From Mesorhizobium_G sp050247155 (GTDB lineage: Bacteria > Pseudomonadota > Alphaproteobacteria > Rhizobiales > Rhizobiaceae), in the NCBI GenBank assembly GCA_050247155.1, contig JBFWUS010000007.1, positions 1-64,000 of the forward strand: a DNA stretch of 64,000 bases, written 5' to 3'. Below the pieces are notes generated by a model. It did not search any database and had not been told where the DNA came from. It saw nothing but the letters and a program-made list of their open reading frames with translations. Shown here piece by piece: positions 16,632-25,893 of the stretch. A program made the position numbers and the translations under genes. The stretch's first letter is position 1; every line of letters begins with the position of its first letter.

Positions 16632-17504
16632 ATGTGTCCGGCGCAAGTGAACGTGAATTCGACCCGAGGATACATAATTCCGATCGGCGGAGGCGAAGAC
16701 CGTATCAAGGAGCGTCGCATCCATGGTCGCTTTGTCGATCTGTCGGGCGGACGCGAGGCGGACATCGTGGTGATCCCGACAGCTTCCGAACTGGAGACGA
16801 CCGGGCAGGACTATAATCGCATCTTCCGTGACCTTGGCGCAGCCCGTGTAGACATACTGCCGATCGCGCGACGGGCGGACTGCGACAATCCCCGCTACCT
16901 TGAAATGCTTGACCGGGCGACCGGCATCTTCCTGACCGGCGGCAACCAGTTGCGGCTCTCGACGATCCTCGGCGGCACCGGCATTGCCCAGCGTATCCGC
17001 CGGCGCAATGCCGCGGGCACGCATGTCGCGGGCACATCGGCCGGGGCATCCATCATGTCGGAGCACATGATCGCGGGCGGCGACAGCAATTCCGCTCCGG
17101 TGGAGGGCGCCGTCAGCCTGGCCCCGGGGCTGGGCCTGACCAACGCCGTCATCATCGATCAGCATTTCACCCAGCGCAACCGCCTGGGGCGGCTGCTGTC
17201 GGCCTCGTCCTACAACCCGTTTCTGATCGGGCTTGGCATCGACGAGGATACGGCAGCCTTCATCGGCCCGGAGGGGGTGTTTGAAGTGGTGGGGTCGGGC
17301 ACGGTCACCGTCGTCGACGCCTCGGGTCTGACACATTCGTCGATGTGGGAGGCCGGCCCCGGCCAGGCGCTGACGTTGCTGGGTCTGAAGATCCATGTGA
17401 TGGGCGGGGGCTGCCGCTACGACCTGGTCGACCGCCAAGCCTATCCGCCCGACGAGCACGCTGCATTTTGCGCTTTGCCATACGACAAGGTTAGTCCACA
17501 CTGA
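16632..17504 (+). CDS. cphB: Cyanophycinase
   Basis: A 290-residue serine peptidase-like protein (family S51 type). It hydrolyses cyanophycin, the Asp-Arg storage polymer, to beta-Asp-Arg dipeptides. Seen: GYIIPIGGGEDRI near the N-terminus, FLTGGNQLRLS (100-110), and the nucleophile motif AGTSAGAS with Ser136, then a GLGLTNAVIIDQHFTQRNRLGRL segment; length and motif order match CphB. No signal peptide, so it acts on cytoplasmic granules. It lies 27 bp upstream of cphA in the same direction, so synthesis and breakdown genes are probably co-transcribed. The Shine-Dalgarno site at the chosen ATG is weak and a start a few codons downstream is possible. Confidence 0.93.
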   Translation: MCPAQVNVNSTRGYIIPIGGGEDRIKERRIHGRFVDLSGGREADIVVIPTASELETTGQDYNRIFRDLGAARVDILPIARRADCDNPRYLEMLDRATGIFLTGGNQLRLSTILGGTGIAQRIRRRNAAGTHVAGTSAGASIMSEHMIAGGDSNSAPVEGAVSLAPGLGLTNAVIIDQHFTQRNRLGRLLSASSYNPFLIGLGIDEDTAAFIGPEGVFEVVGSGTVTVVDASGLTHSSMWEAGPGQALTLLGLKIHVMGGGCRYDLVDRQAYPPDEHAAFCALPYDKVSPH

Positions 17505-17531
17505 CCCCATGGATAGGAAGGGGACTGGTCC

Positions 17532-20336
17532 GTGAAGGTTGTTTCGACGAACGTTTTTGTCGGCCCAAATATATGGGCAGGGTTTCCGGTAATCCGACAT
17601 GTCGTCGACTTGGGCGCGCTAGAGGAGTGGCCGTCGGCCAAGCTTGGCGATGCCTGGATCGATGCCCTGATCGATGCGCTCCCGGGCCTGCGCGAGCACG
17701 GCTGTTCCTATCGCGAACCAGGCGGCCTGATCCGCCGCCTGCGTGAGGGCGAGGGCACTTGGCTTGGCCATGTCGCCGAACATGTGGCGCTGGAAATTCA
17801 GGGCGTGGCCGGGTCGGACGTGACCTTTGGCCGAACACGCGGCACCGGCGTGCATGGCCAGTACAACCTAGTCTATGAATATCGCCAGCGCGACGTCGGG
17901 CTTGAGGCCGGCCGCCTTGCCATCCAGTTGTTGATGAACCTTCTGCCGGACGATGTGAAGGCGCTGACCGATTACGAATACGACGCGGAATTCGACTTCC
18001 CGGCCGAGCTGAAAAGCTTTGTGCTGATGGCGCAGCGCAAGGAGTTCGGCCCGTCGACCGGATCGCTGGTCAAGGCTGCGGACGAGCGCGACATCCCCTG
18101 GATCCGGCTGAACAACAACTCGCTCGTTCAGTTCGGCCACGGCAAGTACCAGCAGCGCATCCAGGCCACCATCACCAGCCAGACCAAGCACATCGCGGTC
18201 GAGATTTCCTGCGACAAGGAAGACACCCACAACATGCTCAGCGACCTGGGCCTGCCGGTGCCGCAGCAACGGCTGGTCTATTCGCCGGCCGAGGCGGTCA
18301 GGGCGGCCAAGCGCATAGGCTTTCCCGTCGTAGTCAAGCCGCTGGACGGCAATCACGGGCGTGGCGTGTCGATAAACCTGACCGAAGATGCGCAGGTCGA
18401 GGTGGCTTTTCACGAAGCAAAGGCTCAGTCGAGAAGCCGCGGCATCCTGCTCGAGCAGTTCGTGACCGGCATGGACCACCGCATGCTGGTGGTGAACGGC
18501 CAACTGGTTGCCGTGGCCAAGCGGGTGCCGGGGCATGTGGTCGGTGACGGCAAGCACACCATCGCCCAACTCATCGACATCGTGAACCAGGATCCGCGCC
18601 GCGGCATTGGCCATGAAAAAGTGCTGACGAATCTGGAGCTGGATACACAGGCCGAGCGGCTGATGGCGGCCGCGGGCCACACTGCCGAAACGGTTCTGCC
18701 CAAGGGCGAAACATTCTACCTGCGCTCGACGGCAAATCTGTCCACGGGAGGCACGGCAATCGACATGACCGATGTCTGCCACCCCGACAACAAGGATATG
18801 GCCGAGCGCACAATCAACGCCGTAGGCCTCGACGTCGGAGGCGTTGATTTCCTGACCGACGACATCACCAAGAGCTACAAGGATATCGGTGGCGCGATCG
18901 TGGAGGTGAACGCTGCCCCTGGCTTCCGTATGCATGTGGCGCCTTCCGAAGGCCAGCCCCGCGATGTGTCGGGCAAGGTGATGGACATGCTGTTTCCGCC
19001 AGGCACCCAGGCACGCATCCCGATCGCGGCGATTACCGGCACCAACGGCAAGACGACGACCAGCCGGATGTTGGCCCATATCATGAAGTCCTCCGGCAGG
19101 ATCGTCGGCATGACCTCCACCGATGGCGTCTATGTCGACGGCAAGCTCAGTGTGAAAGGGGATATGACGGGACCGGCCTCGGCGCAGATGGTGTTGCGCG
19201 ATCCGTCCGTCGATTTCGCGGTGATGGAGACGGCGCGCGGCGGCCTTGTCCGCTCGGGACTTGGTTATCAGCGCTGCGATGTTTCGGCCTGCCTGAATGT
19301 GACCTCTGACCATCTTGGGATGGGCGGCATCAACACGCTTGAAGAACTGGCTGTCGTGAAGCGCGTGGTGGTGGAAACTGCGACCGACACGGTTGTCTTG
19401 AACGCCGATGACATGCACTGCCTGCGTATGGCCGATTTCTGCCACGCGACGCATATCTGCTATGTCACGATGAATTCCGACCATCCTTTGGTGAAGGAGC
19501 ATATCCGCGCCGGGGGCCGTGCCGTCGTGCTGGAAAAGGCGATGAACGGCGACATGATCACCATCTATTCCAGGGGGCTGCACTTGCCCGTCCTCTGGTC
19601 GCACCTGATCCCGGCAACGCTGGAAGGCAAGGCGCTTTACAACGTGCAGAACGCAATGTTCGCCTGCGCCATGGCGTTTTCCTTCGAGCTTGACCTGGAC
19701 AACATCCGCCACGGATTGCGCACCTTCGACACGAGCTTTTTCCAGGCGCCCGGTCGGACGAACGTCTTCGACGAACATCCCTTCAAAGTCATCCTCGATT
19801 ATGCCCACAACCCGGCGGCCATTGCCGCCATGGCGGGGCTGGCGGACCGACTCGACGTCAAGGGCCGCCGTCTGGTCGTCGCGGCCATGCCGGGTGACCG
19901 GCGCGACGAGGATATCGTCGCTGGCGCGAAAGAACTTGCCGGGCACTTCGACCACTTCTACCTGAAGCCTGACGATGATCGCCGCCGCCGCACAGAGATG
20001 GAAGTGCCCACTCTTATGCGCGAGATACTGCTGCGCGAGGGCGTGAAAGACAGCCAGATCACCCTCGTAGCGAGCGAGATTGCTGCCATCGACATGGCGC
20101 TGGCGGCCGCGCAGGAAGGCGATCTTCTGGTGATCTTCGCCGACGAACTTGCCCGTTCCTGGAAGCAGATCATCTACTTCCAGAAGGCGGAGCGGGAAGC
20201 GATGGCCGCCGCCCAACCGACGAAAACCCTACGGCCAGCGGTCGGCTTTGAAGAGCTTCTGGCAGGTGGAGATGCGCTGATCCGCGACGAACGCGGCGTG
20301 CGACTGGCTAAAGGCGCCAAAGAAGACGCCGATTGA
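17532..20336 (+). CDS. cphA: Cyanophycin synthetase
   Basis: A 934-residue enzyme with a GTG start preceded by GGAAGGGG. It extends cyanophycin from ATP, Asp and Arg. Domains in order: N domain (about 1-210, opening STNVFVGPNIWAGFP and closing at SLVQFGHGKYQQRIQ); ATP-grasp domain (about 215-485; FPVVVKPLDGNHGRGVSIN, GILLEQFVTGMDHRMLVV, VEVNAAPGFRMH) that adds Asp; Mur-ligase-like domain with P-loop AITGTNGKTTTSRM (about 497-510), later ILDYAHNPAAI, that adds Arg. All three domains look intact. It is 27 bp after cphB and 3 bp before a second cphA-like gene. Length is slightly above the usual 870-900. Confidence 0.95.
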   Translation: MKVVSTNVFVGPNIWAGFPVIRHVVDLGALEEWPSAKLGDAWIDALIDALPGLREHGCSYREPGGLIRRLREGEGTWLGHVAEHVALEIQGVAGSDVTFGRTRGTGVHGQYNLVYEYRQRDVGLEAGRLAIQLLMNLLPDDVKALTDYEYDAEFDFPAELKSFVLMAQRKEFGPSTGSLVKAADERDIPWIRLNNNSLVQFGHGKYQQRIQATITSQTKHIAVEISCDKEDTHNMLSDLGLPVPQQRLVYSPAEAVRAAKRIGFPVVVKPLDGNHGRGVSINLTEDAQVEVAFHEAKAQSRSRGILLEQFVTGMDHRMLVVNGQLVAVAKRVPGHVVGDGKHTIAQLIDIVNQDPRRGIGHEKVLTNLELDTQAERLMAAAGHTAETVLPKGETFYLRSTANLSTGGTAIDMTDVCHPDNKDMAERTINAVGLDVGGVDFLTDDITKSYKDIGGAIVEVNAAPGFRMHVAPSEGQPRDVSGKVMDMLFPPGTQARIPIAAITGTNGKTTTSRMLAHIMKSSGRIVGMTSTDGVYVDGKLSVKGDMTGPASAQMVLRDPSVDFAVMETARGGLVRSGLGYQRCDVSACLNVTSDHLGMGGINTLEELAVVKRVVVETATDTVVLNADDMHCLRMADFCHATHICYVTMNSDHPLVKEHIRAGGRAVVLEKAMNGDMITIYSRGLHLPVLWSHLIPATLEGKALYNVQNAMFACAMAFSFELDLDNIRHGLRTFDTSFFQAPGRTNVFDEHPFKVILDYAHNPAAIAAMAGLADRLDVKGRRLVVAAMPGDRRDEDIVAGAKELAGHFDHFYLKPDDDRRRRTEMEVPTLMREILLREGVKDSQITLVASEIAAIDMALAAAQEGDLLVIFADELARSWKQIIYFQKAEREAMAAAQPTKTLRPAVGFEELLAGGDALIRDERGVRLAKGAKEDAD

Positions 20337-20339
20337 GCC

Positions 20340-22082
20340 ATGCCCGCCCGTTCCGAGGAGTTGCAACAGGCACTGGGGATCCCGGTGCCGGACGATCCGT
20401 CGCTGGTTCTGGACGGCTGCCGCCGACTGCTTGGCCCGAACGTTTATTCCGATCAGCTGGGGGCGGTAGGCGACGGCCTCATTTCGGCCTTTGATCCCGC
20501 CGCTGTTCTCGGCCAGTGGCAGGGACATGTGAGAGCGCTGATCGATAGCTTGGGCTGGCGGACCGATATCGTGACCAGGCCGTTTGATGGCGGTGCAAGC
20601 CTCTTCTTTGCGGTTCAGGCCGATCAATTGATGACGGCGGCCTATGTGATCGAGGCGGGATGGTACTTTACGGCCTGCGATCTGCTCGGCCAGACCGCTA
20701 TCGCCTTTGACCGCATGGCCACTGACATCGCCACCATTGCATTGCGAGAAGCCAGCCCGCCGCTCGTGCAACTCCTGGAGCAGGCGCGGCGGCGCGGCAT
20801 CGATCAACTTCTCGACGATGACGCTGTGACGCTTGGCCATGGCGAGGGCGGGCAGACCTTCGACACGGCGGCGCTCCCGACCAACCCCGATTGGTCGGCG
20901 CTGCACGACATCCCCCTGGCGCTGGTGACCGGCACCAATGGCAAGACCACGACAACGCGCCTGATTGCCGCGATGGGGCAGAAGGCGGGCAAGGTTTCGG
21001 GCCTGTCCTCGACGGACTTCGTCCGCGTCGGGGACGAAATCCTGGACCGCGGCGATTATTCCGGTCCCGCGGGAGCGCGGCTTTTGTTGCGCGACCCACG
21101 GCTGGAGCTTGGCGTTCTGGAAGTCGCGCGTGGCGGTATCTTGCGGCGCGGCCTTCCGGTGACGCGGGCGCGCGCGGCGGTGGTGACAAATGTGGCGGCC
21201 GACCATCTGGGCCAATACGGCATCAACACGGTGCGAGACATGGCCGAGATCAAGCTGACTGTCCGGCGCGGTCTTGCGTCCGGCGGCTGGCTGATCCTGA
21301 ACGCCGAGGATGCGATGCTGCGCGCGGCCGCGCGCGGCCTTGGCGAGAAGCCCGTCTGGTTCGCGCTGGACGCTGCGCGCGATGAAATCCGTGCGGCCCG
21401 CGCAGCACGGCAGCCCTGCGGCTGGCTACAGGACGAAGTCCTGATCCTGTCCGACGGCGCGCACGAGATACCGCTGATCGCGGCCGCGAATGTTCCGCTG
21501 ACCCTGGGCGGGGCTGCACGCTACAACATCGAGAACGCGCTCGGCGCGGCTCTGGCCGGTCGAGCGCTTGGGCTGCCTGACGCCGCCATTCGCGATACGC
21601 TTGCCACCTTCCGGAGCGATGCAAAAGACAATCCCGGCCGCGCCAACGAGTTCTCGGTGAACGGCGCGCGCGTCTTTGTCGACTTCGCCCACAATCCCCA
21701 TTCAATCGCCGCGGTCACCTCAGCTCTGGCGGCACTGCCCGCCAAGCGCCGCCTCGTGCTTTTGATGCATGCCGGCGACAGGTCGGATGACGAGATTCGG
21801 GCTCTGGTGGAGGGCGCCTTCGCCCTCCGACCGGATCATGTCGTCATCGCCGAGAATCCCAAATATCTGCGCGGTCGCCAACCGGGCGTGATCCCGACGC
21901 TGATACGCGCGACCGCGATCAGCCTGGGATGCCCCGCTGACCGGATCCTTCTTTCTGAAACCCCGACTGACGGGGCAAGGCGGATTATTAGCCAGTTGCA
22001 GCCTGGCGACCTTGCGCTCTTGCTTGTTCATGCGGAGAGGCAAGAGATATTCGACATGCTGAGTGCCGCAACCGGATTGTAG
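20340..22082 (+). CDS. CphA paralogue lacking the ATP-grasp domain (Mur ligase family)
   Basis: A 580-residue protein 3 bp after cphA. Its first ~172 residues parallel the CphA N domain: LLGPNVYSDQLG resembles CphA's FVGPNIWAGFP, and VTLGHGEGGQTF resembles QFGHGKYQQRI, the segment that leads into ATP-grasp in CphA. Here the whole ATP-grasp domain is missing and the Mur-ligase domain starts at once (P-loop VTGTNGKTTTTRL, 196-208; FVDFAHNPHSI later; LEVARGGILRRGLP like CphA's METARGGLVRSGLG). The Mur site looks intact, so it could still carry out an Arg-adding type ligation, or act as a partner subunit. This differs from cyanobacterial CphA2, which as I recall keeps ATP-grasp and loses Mur activity. 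Function not established. Confidence 0.85.
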   Translation: MPARSEELQQALGIPVPDDPSLVLDGCRRLLGPNVYSDQLGAVGDGLISAFDPAAVLGQWQGHVRALIDSLGWRTDIVTRPFDGGASLFFAVQADQLMTAAYVIEAGWYFTACDLLGQTAIAFDRMATDIATIALREASPPLVQLLEQARRRGIDQLLDDDAVTLGHGEGGQTFDTAALPTNPDWSALHDIPLALVTGTNGKTTTTRLIAAMGQKAGKVSGLSSTDFVRVGDEILDRGDYSGPAGARLLLRDPRLELGVLEVARGGILRRGLPVTRARAAVVTNVAADHLGQYGINTVRDMAEIKLTVRRGLASGGWLILNAEDAMLRAAARGLGEKPVWFALDAARDEIRAARAARQPCGWLQDEVLILSDGAHEIPLIAAANVPLTLGGAARYNIENALGAALAGRALGLPDAAIRDTLATFRSDAKDNPGRANEFSVNGARVFVDFAHNPHSIAAVTSALAALPAKRRLVLLMHAGDRSDDEIRALVEGAFALRPDHVVIAENPKYLRGRQPGVIPTLIRATAISLGCPADRILLSETPTDGARRIISQLQPGDLALLLVHAERQEIFDMLSAATGL

Positions 22083-22090
22083 CAATTACG

Positions 22091-22120
22091 GTCAGGCAGT
22101 TTCGCCGCCACATGCCTGAC
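22091..22120 (+). terminator. Hairpin after the cyanophycin operon
   Basis: A perfect 8-bp inverted repeat (GTCAGGCA at 22091-22098, TGCCTGAC at 22113-22120) with a 14-nt loop begins 8 bp after the last cph-locus stop codon. There is no T-run, so termination is inferred. The remaining ~170 bp to the next gene should hold the promoter of the molybdenum hydroxylase operon. Confidence 0.45.
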
Positions 22121-22289
22121 GCTTCAGAATCGCTGGCAGGCCACCTGGTTGACAAATGGCAATAAGGGCACGGCGTCCGAAGCAGACTCGCCCCGCTAAG
22201 CCGCGCGCGTGGACCAAGCAGAAGCTGATGGCTATCGTCAGGAGACCATCTATAACTGTCAATAAGCTTGCGACAACCAAGGGGAGACG

Positions 22290-23150
22290 ATGCGCTACAT
22301 ACGTCCGCTTTCAATCGAAGATGCCGTTGGCCAAATTGCCGGATCAACCGGCATTACGGCCATTCTCGCGGGGGGCAGCGACCTGCTGGTGAGGATGAAA
22401 GGCGGCTTCATCGAGCCTGACCTGATCGTCGACATCAAGGCAATCGACGGCCTCAGCGACATTAGGGAAACTGCCGAGGGGTTCAGCATTGGCGCGGCAG
22501 TGCCCTGCGCGGTGCTGGGAGAGAACGCGGCGCTGAAGAAGGCATGGCCGGGCGTCGTCGAGGCGGCGAAGCTGATCGGCTCGAAACAGGTGCAGGGACG
22601 CTGTACCATCGTCGGTAATCTCTGCAACGCCTCGCCCGCCGCCGACAGCGTGCCGGCGTTGGTCGCCGCCGGCGCAAAGGCCGTGGTCGCAGGACCAGCG
22701 GGCAAGCGCACGATTGCCGTCGAGAGCGTACCGACCGGGCCGGGTAAGACCTCCCTTGCCAAGGGCGAGATCATCGATGCGATCCTGCTCGACAAGCGGC
22801 CGCCGCGTTCGAGTGACGCGTATCTGCGCTTCATTCCGCGAACCGAAATGGATATCGCGGTGGTGAGCGCCGGCGCCAACCTGACGCGCGACGAGCATGG
22901 CGTCGTCAAAGCGGCCCGGGTGACCTTGGGCGCTGCCGCTCCGACCGTTCTTTTGGTCGAGGAGGCAGCGGAGGTTCTTGTCGGTTCGAAGCTCGATGAA
23001 TCGACGCTGGAACGGCTGGCGGTGGTCTGCGCAGGCGCGTGCCGCCCCATCGACGACAAGCGCGGCACGATCGAATTCAGAAGAAAAGTCGCGGGCGTGC
23101 TGGCCACACGGGCCGCCACCATCGCCTACAAGCGCGCGGGAGGCAAATAA
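22290..23150 (+). CDS. Molybdenum hydroxylase, FAD-binding (medium) subunit
   Basis: A 286-residue subunit of the xanthine dehydrogenase/CO dehydrogenase family. It carries FAD and passes electrons from the iron-sulfur subunit onward. Seen: FAD-binding AILAGGSDLLVRMKGG (about 29-44) and the second FAD segment GRCTIVGNLCNASPAADSVP, then the C-terminal CO-dehydrogenase-flavoprotein domain. GGGGAGA precedes the ATG. Its stop overlaps the next start (TAATG), so subunits are translationally coupled. Gene order medium-small-large is that of CoxMSL-like operons, but the large subunit lacks the CO-dehydrogenase signature, so the substrate is unknown. Confidence 0.9.
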   Translation: MRYIRPLSIEDAVGQIAGSTGITAILAGGSDLLVRMKGGFIEPDLIVDIKAIDGLSDIRETAEGFSIGAAVPCAVLGENAALKKAWPGVVEAAKLIGSKQVQGRCTIVGNLCNASPAADSVPALVAAGAKAVVAGPAGKRTIAVESVPTGPGKTSLAKGEIIDAILLDKRPPRSSDAYLRFIPRTEMDIAVVSAGANLTRDEHGVVKAARVTLGAAAPTVLLVEEAAEVLVGSKLDESTLERLAVVCAGACRPIDDKRGTIEFRRKVAGVLATRAATIAYKRAGGK

Positions 23151-23623
23151 TGGCGGGCATTGCGGTTTCAACGACAATCAACGGCGATAGCGTCGAATAT
23201 CTCTGCCAGCCCGACGAGACGATGCTCGAGGTGCTGCGCGACCGGCTCGGGCTTACCGGGGCCAAGGAAGGCTGCGGCACCGGGGACTGTGGCGCCTGCA
23301 GCATCATCCTCGACAACCGGCTGGTCTGTTCGTGCCTTGTGCTTGGCGCGGAAGCTGAGGGCCGGCGTATCGAAACGATCGAGGGCATGGCCCACGGCGA
23401 CCAGTTGCATCCGCTGCAGCAGAAGTTCCTGGAGCATGCAGCGTTGCAATGCGGCATCTGCACCCCGGGCTTCTTGATCGCGGCGAAAGACCTGTTGGCA
23501 AAAAACCCGGACCCGACCGAGGAGGAAATCCGCTTCGGGCTGGCCGGAAACCTGTGCCGCTGCACCGGCTATGACAAGATCGTGCGCGCCGTTCAGGACG
23601 CCGCTAGCGTGATGAAGGGTTGA
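23150..23623 (+). CDS. Molybdenum hydroxylase, [2Fe-2S] (small) subunit
   Basis: A 157-residue iron-sulfur subunit. The N-terminal plant-ferredoxin-type cluster is shown by EGCGTGDCGACSIILDNRLVCSC, and the C-terminal cluster by QCGICTPGFLIAA and LAGNLCRCTGYDKIV, giving the full set of eight cysteines expected for two [2Fe-2S] centres. The ATG at 23150 shares its A with the stop codon of the FAD subunit; a longer reading from 23039 would run through that gene and is rejected. It sits between the FAD and molybdopterin subunits in a tightly coupled operon. Confidence 0.93.
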   Translation: MAGIAVSTTINGDSVEYLCQPDETMLEVLRDRLGLTGAKEGCGTGDCGACSIILDNRLVCSCLVLGAEAEGRRIETIEGMAHGDQLHPLQQKFLEHAALQCGICTPGFLIAAKDLLAKNPDPTEEEIRFGLAGNLCRCTGYDKIVRAVQDAASVMKG

Positions 23624-25893
23624 TGACGATGAATTTCGATCCCCGCTTTGCCAGCCGTAGTTTCTCTTCCGTCGGCACGCGCCCTATCCGACCGGACGGC
23701 GTCGACAAGGTGACAGGCCGCGCCCGCTACGGCGCAGACTTCAACATGGCCGGACAGCTGGTCGGGCGCGTTCTGCGCAGCCCGCATGCCCACGCCAAGA
23801 TCCGCAAGATCGACACTTCGAAGGCGGAAAAACTTGCCGGCGTGAAAGCGGTCGTCACGGCGGCCGATCTGCCGGACCTGACTGACGGCGATGCGGCGTT
23901 GTACGACATCCTCGATAACTGCATGGCGCGCAAGAAGGCGCTGTATGACGGACACGCGGTCGCCGCCGTGGCGGCCGTTGATGCCCGCACCGCGCGACAG
24001 GCTCTGAAGCTTATCGAGGTCGACTATGAAGTGCTGCCGCATGTGACTGACGTCGATGAGGCCATGAAGCACACAGCGCCCCTGGTCAACGACGTCATCT
24101 TCACCGAGGGTCTGGAGCAAAAGCCGACAAAACCGTCCAATGTTCCCAAGCGTACGCAGTTCGGGCACGGGGATGTGCACAAAGGTTTCGGCGAGGCCGA
24201 CTTCGTTGTCGAGCGCTCCTTCAAGACCGAGCAGACGCACCAAGGCTATATCGAACCGCATGCCTGCGTGGCGAGCGTCAGTTCCGACGGAACCGCCGAC
24301 CTGTGGGTCTGCACGCAAGGCCATTTTGTCTACCGGCAGCACTGCGCCCAACTGCTTGGTCTGGATGTCTCGAAGCTGCGCGTCACGGCGTCGGAAATCG
24401 GCGGCGGTTTCGGCGGCAAGACGCATGTCTGGGCCGAGCCCGTGGCGCTGGCGCTCTCGCGCAAGGCGGGCCGACCCGTGAAGCTGGTGATGACGCGCGA
24501 CGAGGTGTTCCGTGCTTCCGGCCCAACCAGCGCCACCTCCATCGACGTGCGGATCGGGGCGCGCAAGGACGGCACGATCACCGCGGCGGAAGCGACGCTG
24601 CGTTATAGCTGCGGCCCGTATGCCGGCATGTGGGCCGAGATCGGCGCCATGACGGCGTTTGCCTGCTACAAGCTCGAAAACGTCAAGACGGTCGGCTTTG
24701 AGGTGCTGGTCAACCGGCCGAAGACAGCGGCCTATCGCGCTCCTTCCGCCCCGATGGCGGCCTTCGCCGTGGAAAGCGTGGTCGACGAATTGGCCAAGGA
24801 GATCGGCATCGATCCCGTGGATTTCCGCATCAAGAATGCGGCCCAGGAGGGTACGCGCGCCTCTTACGGGCCGGTCTACGGTCCGATCGGCATCGGTCCC
24901 ACGCTGGAAGCGGTGAAGAACCATGCGCACATGAAGGCGCCGCTCGGCAAGAACCAGGGACGCGGCATGGCCTGCGGCTTCTGGTTCAACTTCGGCGGCC
25001 AGACCTGCACCGACCTCAACATCGGCATGGATGGCTCGGTCTCTCTTGCGGTCGGAACCGTGGATGTCGGCGGCTCGCGCGCGTCGCTGTCGCTGGTGGC
25101 GGCGGAAGAGCTCGGCATCGACTACAGCCAGGTGAAGGCCGTTGTCGCGGACACTTCCAGCTTGGGCTACAACGACATGACGGACGGCAGCCGCGGCACA
25201 TTCTCGTCCTCCATGGCGACGATTTCGGCCGCCCGCAACGCGATAAAAATCCTGCGCGAGCGTGCAGCGCAAACATGGGACATCCCGGTCGACGACGTGG
25301 TGTGGGAGAAGGGCCATGCCATCGCAAAGGGCGAGAAGTACGGCAACCTTTCGCCGCTTCCATTGAAGGAGATCGCGGCCAAGTCGGGCACGACCGGCGG
25401 TCCCATCGCTGGCCACAGCGAGCTCGTCGCCGATGGCGCGGGCGTGTCCTTCGCCACCCATATTTGCGATATCGAGGTGGACCCCGAGACCGGCGCGACC
25501 AAGGTGCTGCGCTATACCGTCGTGCAGGACGCCGGCAAAGCGGTGCACCCGACCTATGTCGAGGGCCAGTATCAGGGCGGCGCGGCGCAAGGCATCGGCT
25601 GGGCTCTCAACGAGGAATATATCTACGGCAAGGACGGGCGGCTGCAGAACGCCGGCTTCCTCGATTATCGCATCCCGGTCTGCTCGGACCTGCCGATGAT
25701 CGACACCCAGATACTGGAGATACCCAACCCCAACCACCCCTATGGTGTGCGCGGCGTTGGCGAGACCTCGATCGTGCCGCCATTGGCGGCGATCGCTAAT
25801 GCCGTCTCGAATGCCGTGGGCGTGCGCATGACCCACATCCCGATGTCGCCGCCGCGCATCCTCTCCTCTCTGGAGGCTGCGCGGGGAACCTGA
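23623..25893 (+). CDS. Molybdenum hydroxylase, molybdopterin-binding (large) subunit
   Basis: A 756-residue catalytic subunit. Seen: RPDGVDKVTGRARYGADF near the N-terminus, the cofactor-domain motif EIGGGFGGKTHVWAEP, the AYRAPSAPMAAFAVES loop where CO dehydrogenase would have its Cys-containing active-site loop, and the catalytic Glu in GVRGVGETSIVPP near the C-terminus. The missing AYRCSFR-type loop argues against CO oxidation; a purine, aromatic or N-heterocycle substrate is more likely (inference). I start at the ATG 23623 that overlaps the small-subunit stop (TGATG); a second ATG lies 6 nt on. It is followed with 1-nt overlap by a MoaD-like gene. Confidence 0.9.
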   Translation: MTMNFDPRFASRSFSSVGTRPIRPDGVDKVTGRARYGADFNMAGQLVGRVLRSPHAHAKIRKIDTSKAEKLAGVKAVVTAADLPDLTDGDAALYDILDNCMARKKALYDGHAVAAVAAVDARTARQALKLIEVDYEVLPHVTDVDEAMKHTAPLVNDVIFTEGLEQKPTKPSNVPKRTQFGHGDVHKGFGEADFVVERSFKTEQTHQGYIEPHACVASVSSDGTADLWVCTQGHFVYRQHCAQLLGLDVSKLRVTASEIGGGFGGKTHVWAEPVALALSRKAGRPVKLVMTRDEVFRASGPTSATSIDVRIGARKDGTITAAEATLRYSCGPYAGMWAEIGAMTAFACYKLENVKTVGFEVLVNRPKTAAYRAPSAPMAAFAVESVVDELAKEIGIDPVDFRIKNAAQEGTRASYGPVYGPIGIGPTLEAVKNHAHMKAPLGKNQGRGMACGFWFNFGGQTCTDLNIGMDGSVSLAVGTVDVGGSRASLSLVAAEELGIDYSQVKAVVADTSSLGYNDMTDGSRGTFSSSMATISAARNAIKILRERAAQTWDIPVDDVVWEKGHAIAKGEKYGNLSPLPLKEIAAKSGTTGGPIAGHSELVADGAGVSFATHICDIEVDPETGATKVLRYTVVQDAGKAVHPTYVEGQYQGGAAQGIGWALNEEYIYGKDGRLQNAGFLDYRIPVCSDLPMIDTQILEIPNPNHPYGVRGVGETSIVPPLAAIANAVSNAVGVRMTHIPMSPPRILSSLEAARGT

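Noticed and set aside
15468..17600. Leftward open frame of 710 codons across the LysR and cphB genes
   Set aside because: Covers two real rightward genes in antisense. Only the part at 16298-16411 has a believable match (transposase remnant), and that needs two frames.
17868..20216. Leftward open frame of 782 codons opposite cphA
   Set aside because: It is exactly antisense to a well-supported cphA and its protein has no recognisable domain. High GC makes long antisense frames common here.
23593..25836. Leftward open frame of 747 codons opposite the Mo hydroxylase large subunit
   Set aside because: Antisense shadow of a gene with clear catalytic motifs; no ribosome site or domain of its own.
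22290..25893. Naming the Mo hydroxylase as coxMSL (CO dehydrogenase)
   Set aside because: Gene order fits, but the large subunit lacks the Cys-containing active-site loop of CO dehydrogenase.
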